Assembly: GCA_963555705.1 (NCBI GenBank)
Contig: CAUVWQ010000007.1
Coordinates: forward strand, 124,001-188,000
DNA length: 64,000 nucleotides
Origin: Ligustrum vulgare
Lineage: Eukaryota; Streptophyta; Magnoliopsida; Lamiales; Oleaceae
Direction: 5' to 3'
Shown in pieces: positions 23,153 to 37,130 of the stretch (within the stretch, counting starts at the first letter, position 1; each line of letters begins with the position of its first letter). The position numbers and the translations under genes were made by a program. A model generated the notes under the pieces. That model had not been told where the DNA came from. It was given only the letters and a program-made list of their open reading frames with translations, and ran no database searches.

Positions 23153-26100
23153 GTTCACTTCATTTAAAATTCACCTCTGCAATTTATATTGGAGTAAATT
23201 AACGTTTGAAAATTGCTTAAGTGTTCACTTCGTTTAAAATTCACCTCTGCAATTTATATCGAGTGAATTAACGTTTGAAAATTGCTTAAGTGTTCACTTC
23301 GTTTAAAATTCACCTCTGTAATTTATATTGGAATGAATTAACGTTTGAAAATTGCTTAAGTGTTCACTTCATTTAAAATTCACCTCTGCAATTTATATTG
23401 GAGTAAATTAACGTTTGAAAATTGCTTAAGTGTTCACTTCGTTTAAAATTCACCTCTGCAATTTATATCGAGTGAATTAACGTTTGAAAATTGCTTAAGT
23501 GTTCACTTCGTTTAAAATTCACCTCTGCAATTTATATTGTAGTGAATTAACGTTTGAAAATTGTTTAAGTGTTCACTTCGTTTAAAATTCACCTCTACAA
23601 TTTATATCGAGTGAATTAACCTTTGAAAATTGCTTAAGTGTTCACTTCGTTTAAAATTCACCTCTGTAATTTATATTGGAATGAATTAACGTTTGAAAAT
23701 TGCTTAAGTGTTCACTTCGTTTAAAATTCACCTCTGCCATTTATATCGAGTGAATTAACGTTTGAAAATTGCTTAAGTGTTCACTTCGTTTAAAATTCAC
23801 CTCTGTAATTTATATTGGAATGAATTAACGTTTGAAAATTGTTTAAGTGTTCACTTCGTTTAAAATTCACCTCTGCAATTTATATTGTAGTGAATTAACG
23901 TTTGAAAATTGCTTAAGTGTTCACTTCGTTTAAAATTCAACTCTACAATTTATATCGAGTGAATTAACGTTTGAAAATTGCTTAAGTGTTCACTTCGTTT
24001 AAAATTCACCTCTGTAATTTATATTGGAATGAATTAACGTTTGAAAATTGCTTAAGTGTTCAGTTCATTTAAAATTCACCTCTGCAATTTATATCGAGTG
24101 AATTAACGTTTGAAAATTGCTTAAGTGTTCACTTCGTTTAAAATTCACCTCTGCAATTTATATTGTAGTGAATTAACGTTTGAAAATTGTTTAAGTGTTC
24201 ACTTCGTTTAAAATTCACCTCTACAATTTATATCGAGTGAATTAACCTTTGAAAATTGCTTAAGTGTTCACTTCGTTTAAAATTCACCTCTGTAATTTAT
24301 ATTGGAATGAATTAACGTTTGAAAATTGCTTAAGTGTTCACTTCATTTAAAATTCACCTCTGCAATTTATATTGGAGTAAATTAACGTTTGAAAATTGCT
24401 TAAGTGTTCACTTCGTTTAAAATTCACCTCTGCAATTTACATTGGAGTGAATTAACGTTTGAAAATTGTTTAAGTGTTCACTTCGTTCAAAATTCACCTC
24501 TACAATTTATATCGAGTGAATTAACGTTTGAAAATTGCTTAAGTGTTCACTTCGTTTAAAATTCACCTCTGTAATTTATATTGGAATGAATTAACGTTTG
24601 AAAATTGCTTAAGTGTTCACTTCATTTAAAATTCACCTCTGCAATTTATATTGGAGTAAATTAACGTTTGAAAATTGCTTAAGTGTTCACTTCGTTTAAA
24701 ATTCACCTCTGCAATTTATATTGGAGTGAATTAACGTTTGAAAATTGTTTAAGTGTTCACTTCGTTTAAAATTCACCTCTACAATTTATATCGAGTGAAT
24801 TAACGTTTGAAAATTGCTTAAGTGTTCACTTCGTTTAAAATTCACCTCTGTAATTTATATTGGAATGAATTAACGTTTGAAAATTGCTTAAGTGTTCACT
24901 TCATTTAAAATTCACCTCTGCAATTTATATTGGAGTAAATTAACGTTTGAAAATTGCTTAAGTGTTCACTTCGTTTAAAATTCACCTCTGCAATTTATAT
25001 CGAGTGAATTAACGTTTGAAAATTGCTTAAGTGTTCACTTCGTTTAAAATTCACCTCTGCAATTTATATTGTAGTGAATTAACGTTTGAAAATTGTTTAA
25101 GTGTTCACTTCGTTTAAAATTCACCTCTACAATTTATATCGAGTGAATTAACCTTTGAAAATTGCTTAAGTGTTCACTTCGTTTAAAATTCACCTCTGTA
25201 ATTTATATTGGAATGAATTAACGTTTGCAAATTGCTTAAGTGTTCACTTCGTTTAAAATTCACCTCTGCCATTTATATCGAGTGAATTAACGTTTGAAAA
25301 TTGCTTAAGTGTTCACTTCGTTTAAAATTCACCTCTGTAATTTATATTGGAATGAATTAACGTTTGAAAATTGTTTAAGTGTTCACTTCGTTTAAAATTC
25401 ACCTCTGCAATTTATATTGGAGTAAATTAACGTTTGAAAATTGTTTAAGTGTTCACTTCGTTTAAAATTGACCTCTACAATTTATATCGAGTGAATTAAC
25501 GTTTGAAAATTGCTTAAGTGTTCACTTCGTTTAAAATTCACCTCTGTAATTTATATTGGAATGAATTAACGTTTGAAAATTGCTTAAGTGTTCACTTCAT
25601 TTAAAATTCACCTCTGCAATTTATATTGGAGTAAATTAACGTTTGAAAATTGCTTAAGTGTTCACTTCGTTTAAAATTCACCTCTGCAATTTATATCGAG
25701 TGAATTAACGTTTGAAAATTGCTTAAGTGTTCACTTCGTTTAAAATTCACCTCTGCAATTTATATTGTAGTGAATTAACGTTTGAAAATTGTTTAAGTGT
25801 TCACTTCGTTTAAAATTCACCTCTACAATTTATATCGAGTGAATTAACCTTTGAAAATTGCTTAAGTGTTCACTTCGTTTAAAATTCACCTCTGTAATTT
25901 ATATTGGAATGAATTAACGTTTGAAAATTGCTTAAGTGTTCACTTCATTTAAAATTCACCTCTGCAATTTATATTGGAGTAAATTAACGTTTGAAAATTG
26001 CTTAAGTGTTCACTTCGTTTAAAATTCACCTCTGCAATTTACATTGGAGTGAATTAACGTTTGAAAATTGTTTAAGTGTTCACTTCGTTCAAAATTCACC

Positions 26101-29100
26101 TCTACAATTTATATCGAGTGAATTAACGTTTGAAAATTGCTTAAGTGTTCACTTCGTTTAAAATTCACCTCTGTAATTTATATTGGAATGAATTAACGTT
26201 TGAAAATTGCTTAAGTGTTCACTTCATTTAAAATTCACCTCTGCAATTTATATTGGAGTAAATTAACGTTTGAAAATTGCTTAAGTGTTCACTTCGTTTA
26301 AAATTCACCTCTGTAATTTATATTGGAATTAATTAACGTTTGAAAATTGTTTAAGTGTTCACTTCGTTTAAAATTCACCTCTGCAATTTATATTGGAGTA
26401 AATTAACGTTTGAAAATTGCTTAAGTGTTCACTTCGTTTAAAATTCACCTCTGCCATTTATATCGAGTGAATTAACGTTTGAAAATTGCTTAAGTGTTCA
26501 CTTCGTTTAAAATTCACCTCTGTAATTTATATTGGAATGAATTAACGTTTGAAAATTGCTTAAGTGTTCACTTCGTTTAAAATTCACCTCTGCCATTTAT
26601 ATCGAGTGAATTAACGTTTGAAAATTGCTTAAGTGTTCACTTCGTTTAAAATTCACCTCTGTAATTTATATTGGAATGAATTAACGTTTGAAAATTGTTT
26701 AAGTGTTCACTTCGTTTAAAATTCACCTCTGCAATTTATATTGTAGTGAATTAACGTTTGAAAATTGCTTAAGTGTTCACTTCGTTTAAAATTCAACTCT
26801 ACAATTTATATCGAGTGAATTAACGTTTGAAAATTGCTTAAGTGTTCACTTCGTTTAAAATTCACCTCTGTAATTTATATTGGAATGAATTAACGTTTGA
26901 AAATTGCTTAAGTGTTCAGTTCATTTAAAATTCACCTCTGCAATTTATATCGAGTGAATTAACGTTTGAAAATTGCTTAAGTGTTCACTTCGTTTAAAAT
27001 TCACCTCTGTAATTTATATTGGAATGAATTAATGTTTGAAAATTGCTTAAGTGTTCACTTCATTTAAAATTCACCTCTGCAATTTATATTGGAGTAAATT
27101 AACGTTTGAAAATTGCTTAAGTGTTCACTTCGTTTAAAATTCACCTCTGCAATTTATATTGGAGTGAATTAACGTTTGAAAATTGTTTAAGTGTTCACTT
27201 CGTTTAAAATTCACCTCTACAATTTATATCGAGTGAATTAACGTTTGAAAATTGCTTAAGTGTTCACTTCGTTTAAAATTCACCTCTGTAATTTATATTG
27301 GAATGAATTAACGTTTGAAAATTGCTTAAGTGTTCACTTCATTTAAAATTCACCTCTGCAATTTATATTGGAGTAAATTAACGTTTGAAAATTGCTTAAG
27401 TGTTCACTTCGTTTAAAATTCACCTCTGCAATTTATATCGAGTGAATTAACGTTTGAAAATTGCTTAAGTGTTCACTTCGTTTAAAATTCACCTCTGCAA
27501 TTTATATTGTAGTGAATTAACGTTTGAAAATTGTTTAAGTGTTCACTTCGTTTAAAATTCACCTCTACAATTTATATCGAGTGAATTAACCTTTGAAAAT
27601 TGCTTAAGTGTTCACTTCGTTTAAAATTCACCTCTGTAATTTATATTGGAATGAATTAACGTTTGAAAATTGCTTAAGTGTTCAGTTCATTTAAAATTCA
27701 CCTCTGCAATTTATATCGAGTGAATTAACGTTTGAAAATTGCTTAAGTGTTCACTTCGTTTAAAATTCACCTCTGTAATTTATATTGGAATGAATTAATG
27801 TTTGAAAATGGTTAAGTGTTCACTTCATTTAAAATTCACCTCTGCAATTTATATTGGAGTAAATTAACGTTTGAAAATTGCTTAAGTGTTCACTTCGTTT
27901 AAAATTCACCTCTGCAATTTATATTGGAGTGAATTAACGTTTGAAAATTGTTTAAGTGTTCACTTCGTTCAAAATTCACCTCTACAATTTATATCGAGTG
28001 AATTAACGTTTGAAAATTGCTTAAGTGTTCACTTCGTTTAAAATTCACCTCTGCAATTTATATTGGAGTAAATTAACGTTTGAAAATTGCTTAAGTGTTC
28101 ACTTCGTTTAAAATTCACCTCTGCAATTTATATTGGAGTGAATTAACGTTTGAAAATTGCTTAAGTGTTCACTTCATTTAAAATTCACCTCTGCAATTTA
28201 TATTGGAGTAAATTAACGTTTGAAAATTGCTTAAGTGTTCACTTCGTTTAAAATTCACCTCTGCAATTTATATTGGAGTGAATTAACGTTTGAAAATTGT
28301 TTAAGTGTTCACTTCGTTTAAAATTCACCTCTACAATTTGTATCGAGTGAATTAACGTTTGAAAATTGCTTAAGTGTTCACTTCGTTTAAAATTCACCTC
28401 TGCAATTTATATTGGAGTGAATTAACGTTTGAAAATTGTTTAAGTGTTCACTTCGTTTAAAATTCACCTCTACAATTTATATCGAGTGAATTAACGTTTG
28501 AAAATTGCTTAAGTGTTCACTTCGTTTAAAATTCACCTCTGTAATTTATATTGGAATGAATTAACGTTTGAAAATTGTTTAAGTGTTCACTTCATTTAAA
28601 ATTCACCTCTGCAATTTATATTGGAGTAAATTAACGTTTGAAAATTGCTTAAGTGTTCACTTCGTTTAAAATTCACCTCTGCAATTTATATCGAGTGAAT
28701 TAACGTTTGAAAATTGCTTAAGTGTTCACTTCGTTTAAAATTCACCTCTGCAATTTATATTGTAGTGAATTAACGTTTGAAAATTGCTTAAGTGTTCACT
28801 TCGTTTAAAATTCACCTCTACAATTTATATCGAGTGAATTAACGTTTGAAAATTGCTTAAGTGTTCACTTCGTTTAAAATTCACCTCTGTAATTTATATT
28901 GGAATGAATTAACGTTTGAAAATTGTTTAAGTGTTCACTTCGTTTAAAATTCACCTCTGCAATTTATATTGGAGTAAATTAACGTTTGAAAATTGCTTAA
29001 GTGTTCACTTCGTTTAAAATTCACCTCTGTAATTTATATTGGAATGAATTAACGTTTGAAAATTGTTTAAGTGTTCACTTCGTTTAAAATTCACCTCTGC

Positions 29101-32100
29101 AATTTATATTGGAGTAAATTAACGTTTGAAAATTGCTTAAGTGTTCACTTCGTTTAAAATTCACCTCTGCAATTTATATCGAGTGAATTAACGTTTGAAA
29201 ATTGCTTAAGTGTTCACTTCGTTTAAAATTCACCTCTGCAATTTATATTGTAGTGAATTAACGTTTTAAAATTGCTTAAGTGTTCACTTCGTTTAAAATT
29301 CACCTCTACAATTTATATCGAGTGAATTAACGTTTGAAAATTGCTTAAGTGTTCACTTCGTTTAAAATTCACCTCTGTAATTTATATTGGAATGAATTAA
29401 CGTTTGAAAATTGTTTAAGTGTTCACTTCGTTTAAAATTCACCTCTGCAATTTATATTGGAGTAAATTAACGTTTGAAAATTGCTTAAGTGTTCACTTCG
29501 TTTAAAATTCACCTCTGCAATTTATATCGAGTGAATTAACGTTTGAAAATTGCTTAAGTGTTCACTTCGTTTAAAATTCACCTCTGCAATTTATATTGTA
29601 GTGAATTAACGTTTGAAAATTGCTTAAGTGTTCACTTCGTTTAAAATTCAACTCTACAATTTATATCGAGTGAATTAACGTTTGAAAATTGCTTAAGTGT
29701 TCACTTCGTTTAAAATTCACCTCTGTAATTTATATTGGAATGAATTAACGTTTGAAAATTGCTTAAGTGTTCAGTTCATTTAAAATTCACCTCTGCAATT
29801 TATATCGAGTGAATTAACGTTTGAAAATTGCTTAAGTGTTCACTTCGTTTAAAATTCACCTCTGTAATTTATATTGGAATGAATTAATGTTTGAAAATTG
29901 CTTAAGTGTTCACTTCATTTAAAATTCACCTCTGCAATTTATATTGGAGTAAATTAACGTTTGAAAATTGCTTAAGTGTTCACTTCGTTTAAAATTCACC
30001 TCTGCAATTTATATTGGAGTGAATTAACGTTTGAAAATTGTTTAAGTGTTCACTTCGTTTAAAATTCACCTCTACAATTTATATCGAGTGAATTAACGTT
30101 TGAAAATTGCTTAAGTGTTCACTTCGTTTAAAATTCACCTCTGTAATTTATATTGGAATGAATTAACGTTTGAAAATTGCTTAAGTGTTCACTTCATTTA
30201 AAATTCACCTCTGCAATTTATATTGGAGTAAATTAACGTTTGAAAATTGCTTAAGTGTTCACTTCGTTTAAAATTCACCTCTGCAATTTATATCGAGTGA
30301 ATTAACGTTTGAAAATTGCTTAAGTGTTCACTTCGTTTAAAATTCACCTCTGCAATTTATATTGTAGTGAATTAACGTTTGAAAATTGTTTAAGTGTTCA
30401 CTTCGTTTAAAATTCACCTCTACAATTTATATCGAGTGAATTAACCTTTGAAAATTGCTTAAGTGTTCACTTCGTTTAAAATTCACCTCTGTAATTTATA
30501 TTGGAATGAATTAACGTTTGAAAATTGCTTAAGTGTTCACTTCGTTTAAAATTCACCTCTGCCATTTATATCGAGTGAATTAACGTTTGAAAATTGCTTA
30601 AGTGTTCACTTCGTTTAAAATTCACCTCTGTAATTTATATTGGAATGAATTAACGTTTGAAAATTGTTTAAGTGTTCACTTCGTTTAAAATTCACCTCTG
30701 CAATTTATATTGTAGTGAATTAACGTTTGAAAATTGCTTAAGTGTTCACTTCGTTTAAAATTCAACTCTACAATTTATATCGAGTGAATTAACGTTTGAA
30801 AATTGCTTAAGTGTTCACTTCGTTTAAAATTCACCTCTGTAATTTATATTGGAATGAATTAACGTTTGAAAATTGCTTAAGTGTTCAGTTCATTTAAAAT
30901 TCACCTCTGCAATTTATATCGAGTGAATTAACATTTGAAAATTGCTTAAGTGTTCACTTCGTTTAAAATTCACCTCTGCAATTTATATCGAGTGAATTAA
31001 CGTTTGAAAATTGCTTAAGTGTTCACTTCGTTTAAAATTCACCTCTGCAATTTATATTGTAGTGAATTAACGTTTGAAAATTGTTTAAGTGTTCACTTCG
31101 TTTAAAATTCACCTCTACAATTTATATCGAGTGAATTAACCTTTGAAAATTGCTTAAGTGTTCACTTCGTTTAAAATTCACCTCTGTAATTTATATTGGA
31201 ATGAATTAACGTTTGCAAATTGCTTAAGTGTTCACTTCGTTTAAAATTCACCTCTGCCATTTATATCGAGTGAATTAACGTTTGAAAATTGCTTAAGTGT
31301 TCACTTCGTTTAAAATTCACCTCTGTAATTTATATTGGAATGAATTAACGTTTGAAAATTGTTTAAGTGTTCACTTCGTTTAAAATTCACCTCTGCAATT
31401 TATATTGGAGTAAATTAACGTTTGAAAATTGTTTAAGTGTTCACTTCGTTTAAAATTGACCTCTACAATTTATATCGAGTGAATTAACGTTTGAAAATTG
31501 CTTAAGTGTTCACTTCGTTTAAAATTCACCTCTGTAATTTATATTGGAATGAATTAACGTTTGAAAATTGCTTAAGTGTTCACTTCATTTAAAATTCACC
31601 TCTGCAATTTATATTGGAGTAAATTAACGTTTGAAAATTGCTTAAGTGTTCACTTCGTTTAAAATTCACCTCTGCAATTTATATCGAGTGAATTAACGTT
31701 TGAAAATTGCTTAAGTGTTCACTTCGTTTAAAATTCACCTCTGCAATTTATATTGTAGTGAATTAACGTTTGAAAATTGTTTAAGTGTTCACTTCGTTTA
31801 AAATTCACCTCTACAATTTATATCGAGTGAATTAACCTTTGAAAATTGCTTAAGTGTTCACTTCGTTTAAAATTCACCTCTGTAATTTATATTGGAATGA
31901 ATTAACGTTTGAAAATTGCTTAAGTGTTCACTTCGTTTAAAATTCACCTCTGCCATTTATATCGAGTGAATTAACGTTTGAAAATTGCTTAAGTGTTCAC
32001 TTCGTTTAAAATTCACCTCTGTAATTTATATTGGAATGAATTAACGTTTGAAAATTGTTTAAGTGTTCACTTCGTTTAAAATTCACCTCTGCAATTTATA

Positions 32101-33929
32101 TTGTAGTGAATTAACGTTTGAAAATTGCTTAAGTGTTCACTTCGTTTAAAATTCAACTCTACAATTTATATCGAGTGAATTAACGTTTGAAAATTGCTTA
32201 AGTGTTCACTTCGTTTAAAATTCACCTCTGTAATTTATATTGGAATGAATTAACGTTTGAAAATTGCTTAAGTGTTCAGTTCATTTAAAATTCACCTCTG
32301 CAATTTATATCGAGTGAATTAACGTTTGAAAATTGCTTAAGTGTTCACTTCGTTTAAAATTCACCTCTGCAATTTATATCGAGTGAATTAACGTTTGAAA
32401 ATTGCTTAAGTGTTCACTTCGTTTAAAATTCACCTCTGCAATTTATATTGTAGTGAATTAACGTTTGAAAATTGTTTAAGTGTTCACTTCGTTTAAAATT
32501 CACCTCTACAATTTATATCGAGTGAATTAACCTTTGAAAATTGCTTAAGTGTTCACTTCGTTTAAAATTCACCTCTGTAATTTATATTGGAATGAATTAA
32601 CGTTTGCAAATTGCTTAAGTGTTCACTTCGTTTAAAATTCACCTCTGCCATTTATATCGAGTGAATTAACGTTTGAAAATTGCTTAAGTGTTCACTTCGT
32701 TTAAAATTCACCTCTGTAATTTATATTGGAATGAATTAACGTTTGAAAATTGTTTAAGTGTTCACTTCGTTTAAAATTCACCTCTGCAATTTATATTGGA
32801 GTAAATTAACGTTTGAAAATTGTTTAAGTGTTCACTTCGTTTAAAATTGACCTCTACAATTTATATCGAGTGAATTAACGTTTGAAAATTGCTTAAGTGT
32901 TCACTTCGTTTAAAATTCACCTCTGTAATTTATATTGGAATGAATTAACGTTTGAAAATTGCTTAAGTGTTCACTTCATTTAAAATTCACCTCTGCAATT
33001 TATATTGGAGTAAATTAACGTTTGAAAATTGCTTAAGTGTTCACTTCGTTTAAAATTCACCTCTGCAATTTATATCGAGTGAATTAACGTTTGAAAATTG
33101 CTTAAGTGTTCACTTCGTTTAAAATTCACCTCTGCAATTTATATTGTAGTGAATTAACGTTTGAAAATTGTTTAAGTGTTCACTTCGTTTAAAATTCACC
33201 TCTGCAATTTATATTGTAGTGAATTAACGTTTGAAAATTGTTTAAGTGTTCACTTCGTTTAAAATTCACCTCTGCAATTTATATCGAGTGAATTAACATT
33301 TGAAAATTGCTTAAGTGTTCACTTCGTTTAAAATTCACCTCTGCAATTTATATCGAGTGAATTAACGTTTGAAAATTGCTTAAGTGTTCACTTCGTTTAA
33401 AATTCACCTCTGCAATTTATATTGTAGTGAATTAACGTTTGAAAATTGTTTAAGTGTTCACTTCGTTTAAAATTCACCTCTACAATTTATATCGAGTGAA
33501 TTAACCTTTGAAAATTGCTTAAGTGTTCACTTCGTTTAAAATTCACCTCTGTAATTTATATTGGAATGAATTAACGTTTGCAAATTGCTTAAGTGTTCAC
33601 TTCGTTTAAAATTCACCTCTGCCATTTATATCGAGTGAATTAACGTTTGAAAATTGCTTAAGTGTTCACTTCGTTTAAAATTCACCTCTGTAATTTATAT
33701 TGGAATGAATTAACGTTTGAAAATTGTTTAAGTGTTCACTTCGTTTAAAATTCACCTCTGCAATTTATATTGGAGTAAATTAACGTTTGAAAATTGCTTA
33801 AGTGTTCACTTCGTTTAAAATTCACCTCTGCAATTTATATCGAGTGAATTAACGTTTGAAAATTGCTTAAGTGTTCACTTCGTTTAAAATTCACCTCTGC
33901 AATTTATATTGTAGTGAATTAACGTTTGA

Positions 33930-36900
33930 AAATTGTTTAAGTGTTCACTTCGTTTAAAATTCACCTCTACAATTTATATCGAGTGAATTAACCTTTGAAA
34001 ATTGCTTAAGTGTTCACTTCGTTTAAAATTCACCTCTGTAATTTATATTGGAATGAATTAACGTTTGAAAATTGCTTAAGTGTTCACTTCGTTTAAAATT
34101 CACCTCTGCCATTTATATCGAGTGAATTAACGTTTGAAAATTGCTTAAGTGTTCACTTCGTTTAAAATTCACCTCTGTAATTTATATTGGAATGAATTAA
34201 CGTTTGAAAATTGTTTAAGTGTTCACTTCGTTTAAAATTCACCTCTGCAATTTATATTGTAGTGAATTAACGTTTGAAAATTGCTTAAGTGTTCACTTCG
34301 TTTAAAATTCAACTCTACAATTTATATCGAGTGAATTAACGTTTGAAAATTGCTTAAGTGTTCACTTCGTTTAAAATTCACCTCTGTAATTTATATTGGA
34401 ATGAATTAACGTTTGAAAATTGCTTAAGTGTTCAGTTCATTTAAAATTCACCTCTGCAATTTATATCGAGTGAATTAACGTTTGAAAATTGCTTAAGTGT
34501 TCACTTCGTTTAAAATTCACCTCTGCAATTTATATCGAGTGAATTAACGTTTGAAAATTGCTTAAGTGTTCACTTCGTTTAAAATTCACCTCTGCAATTT
34601 ATATTGTAGTGAATTAACGTTTGAAAATTGTTTAAGTGTTCACTTCGTTTAAAATTCACCTCTACAATTTATATCGAGTGAATTAACCTTTGAAAATTGC
34701 TTAAGTGTTCACTTCGTTTAAAATTCACCTCTGTAATTTATATTGGAATGAATTAACGTTTGCAAATTGCTTAAGTGTTCACTTCGTTTAAAATTCACCT
34801 CTGCCATTTATATCGAGTGAATTAACGTTTGAAAATTGCTTAAGTGTTCACTTCGTTTAAAATTCACCTCTGTAATTTATATTGGAATGAATTAACGTTT
34901 GAAAATTGTTTAAGTGTTCACTTCGTTTAAAATTCACCTCTGCAATTTATATTGGAGTAAATTAACGTTTGAAAATTGTTTAAGTGTTCACTTCGTTTAA
35001 AATTGACCTCTACAATTTATATCGAGTGAATTAACGTTTGAAAATTGCTTAAGTGTTCACTTCGTTTAAAATTCACCTCTGTAATTTATATTGGAATGAA
35101 TTAACGTTTGAAAATTGCTTAAGTGTTCACTTCATTTAAAATTCACCTCTGCAATTTATATTGGAGTAAATTAACGTTTGAAAATTGCTTAAGTGTTCAC
35201 TTCGTTTAAAATTCACCTCTGCAATTTATATCGAGTGAATTAACGTTTGAAAATTGCTTAAGTGTTCACTTCGTTTAAAATTCACCTCTGCAATTTATAT
35301 TGTAGTGAATTAACGTTTGAAAATTGTTTAAGTGTTCACTTCGTTTAAAATTCACCTCTGCAATTTATATTGTAGTGAATTAACGTTTGAAAATTGTTTA
35401 AGTGTTCACTTCGTTTAAAATTCACCTCTGTAATTTATATTGGAATGAATTAATGTTTGAAAATGGTTAAGTGTTCACTTCATTTAAAATTCACCTCTAC
35501 AATTTATATTGGAGTAAATTAACGTTTGAAAATTGTTTAAGTGTTCACTTCGTTTAAAATTCACCTCTACAATTTATATCGAGTGAATTAACCTTTGAAA
35601 ATTGCTTAAGTGTTCACTTCGTTTAAAATTCACCTCTGTAATTTATATTGGAATGAATTAAAGTTTGAAAATTGCTTAAGTGTTCACTTCGTTTAAAATT
35701 CACCTCTGCCATTTATATCGAGTGAATTAACGTTTGAAAATTGCTTAAGTGTTCACTTCGTTTAAAATTCACCTCTGTAATTTATATTGGAATGAATTAA
35801 CGTTTGAAAATTGTTTAAGTGTTCACTTCGTTTAAAATTCACCTCTGCAATTTATATTGTAGTGAATTAACGTTTGAAAATTGCTTAAGTGTTCACTTCG
35901 TTTAAAATTCAACTCTACAATTTATATCGAGTGAATTAACGTTTGAAAATTGCTTAAGTGTTCACTTCGTTTAAAATTCACCTCTGTAATTTATATTGGA
36001 ATGAATTAACGTTTGAAAATTGCTTAAGTGTTCAGTTCATTTAAAATTCACCTCTGCAATTTATATCGAGTGAATTAACGTTTGAAAATTGCTTAAGTGT
36101 TCACTTCGTTTAAAATTCACCTCTGCAATTTATATCGAGTGAATTAACGTTTGAAAATTGCTTAAGTGTTCACTTCGTTTAAAATTCACCTCTGCAATTT
36201 ATATTGTAGTGAATTAACGTTTGAAAATTGTTTAAGTGTTCACTTCGTTTAAAATTCACCTCTACAATTTATATCGAGTGAATTAACCTTTGAAAATTGC
36301 TTAAGTGTTCACTTCGTTTAAAATTCACCTCTGTAATTTATATTGGAATGAATTAACGTTTGCAAATTGCTTAAGTGTTCACTTCGTTTAAAATTCACCT
36401 CTGCCATTTATATCGAGTGAATTAACGTTTGAAAATTGCTTAAGTGTTCACTTCGTTTAAAATTCACCTCTGTAATTTATATTGGAATGAATTAACGTTT
36501 GAAAATTGTTTAAGTGTTCACTTCGTTTAAAATTCACCTCTGCAATTTATATTGGAGTAAATTAACGTTTGAAAATTGTTTAAGTGTTCACTTCGTTTAA
36601 AATTGACCTCTACAATTTATATCGAGTGAATTAACGTTTGAAAATTGCTTAAGTGTTCACTTCGTTTAAAATTCACCTCTGTAATTTATATTGGAATGAA
36701 TTAACGTTTGAAAATTGCTTAAGTGTTCACTTCATTTAAAATTCACCTCTGCAATTTATATTGGAGTAAATTAACGTTTGAAAATTGCTTAAGTGTTCAC
36801 TTCGTTTAAAATTCACCTCTGCAATTTATATCGAGTGAATTAACGTTTGAAAATTGCTTAAGTGTTCACTTCGTTTAAAATTCACCTCTGCAATTTATAT

Positions 36901-37130
36901 TGTAGTGAATTAACGTTTGAAAATTGTTTAAGTGTTCACTTCGTTTAAAATTCACCTCTGCAATTTATATTGTAGTGAATTAACGTTTGAAAATTGTTTA
37001 AGTGTTCACTTCGTTTAAAATTCACCTCTGTAATTTATATTGGAATGAATTAATGTTTGAAAATGGTTAAGTGTTCACTTCATTTAAAATTCACCTCTGC
37101 AATTTATATTGGAGTAAATTAACGTTTGAA
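33930..37130 (+). repeat. Two adjacent copies of a 1,600-bp HOR (23 monomers)
   Basis: The copy at about 33,930-35,530 is followed directly by one at 35,530-37,130. Anchors 1,600 bp apart are the I-type C at 34,310 and 35,910, the J-type G at 34,435 and 36,035, and the rare AAATGGTTAAG at 35,461 and 37,061. Differences are few: AAGTTTG at 35,662 replaces ACGTTTG, and one CTACAATT/CTGCAATT change lies near the right edge. A length of 1,600 bp equals 10 monomers of 69 bp and 13 of 70 bp. Confidence 0.85.
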
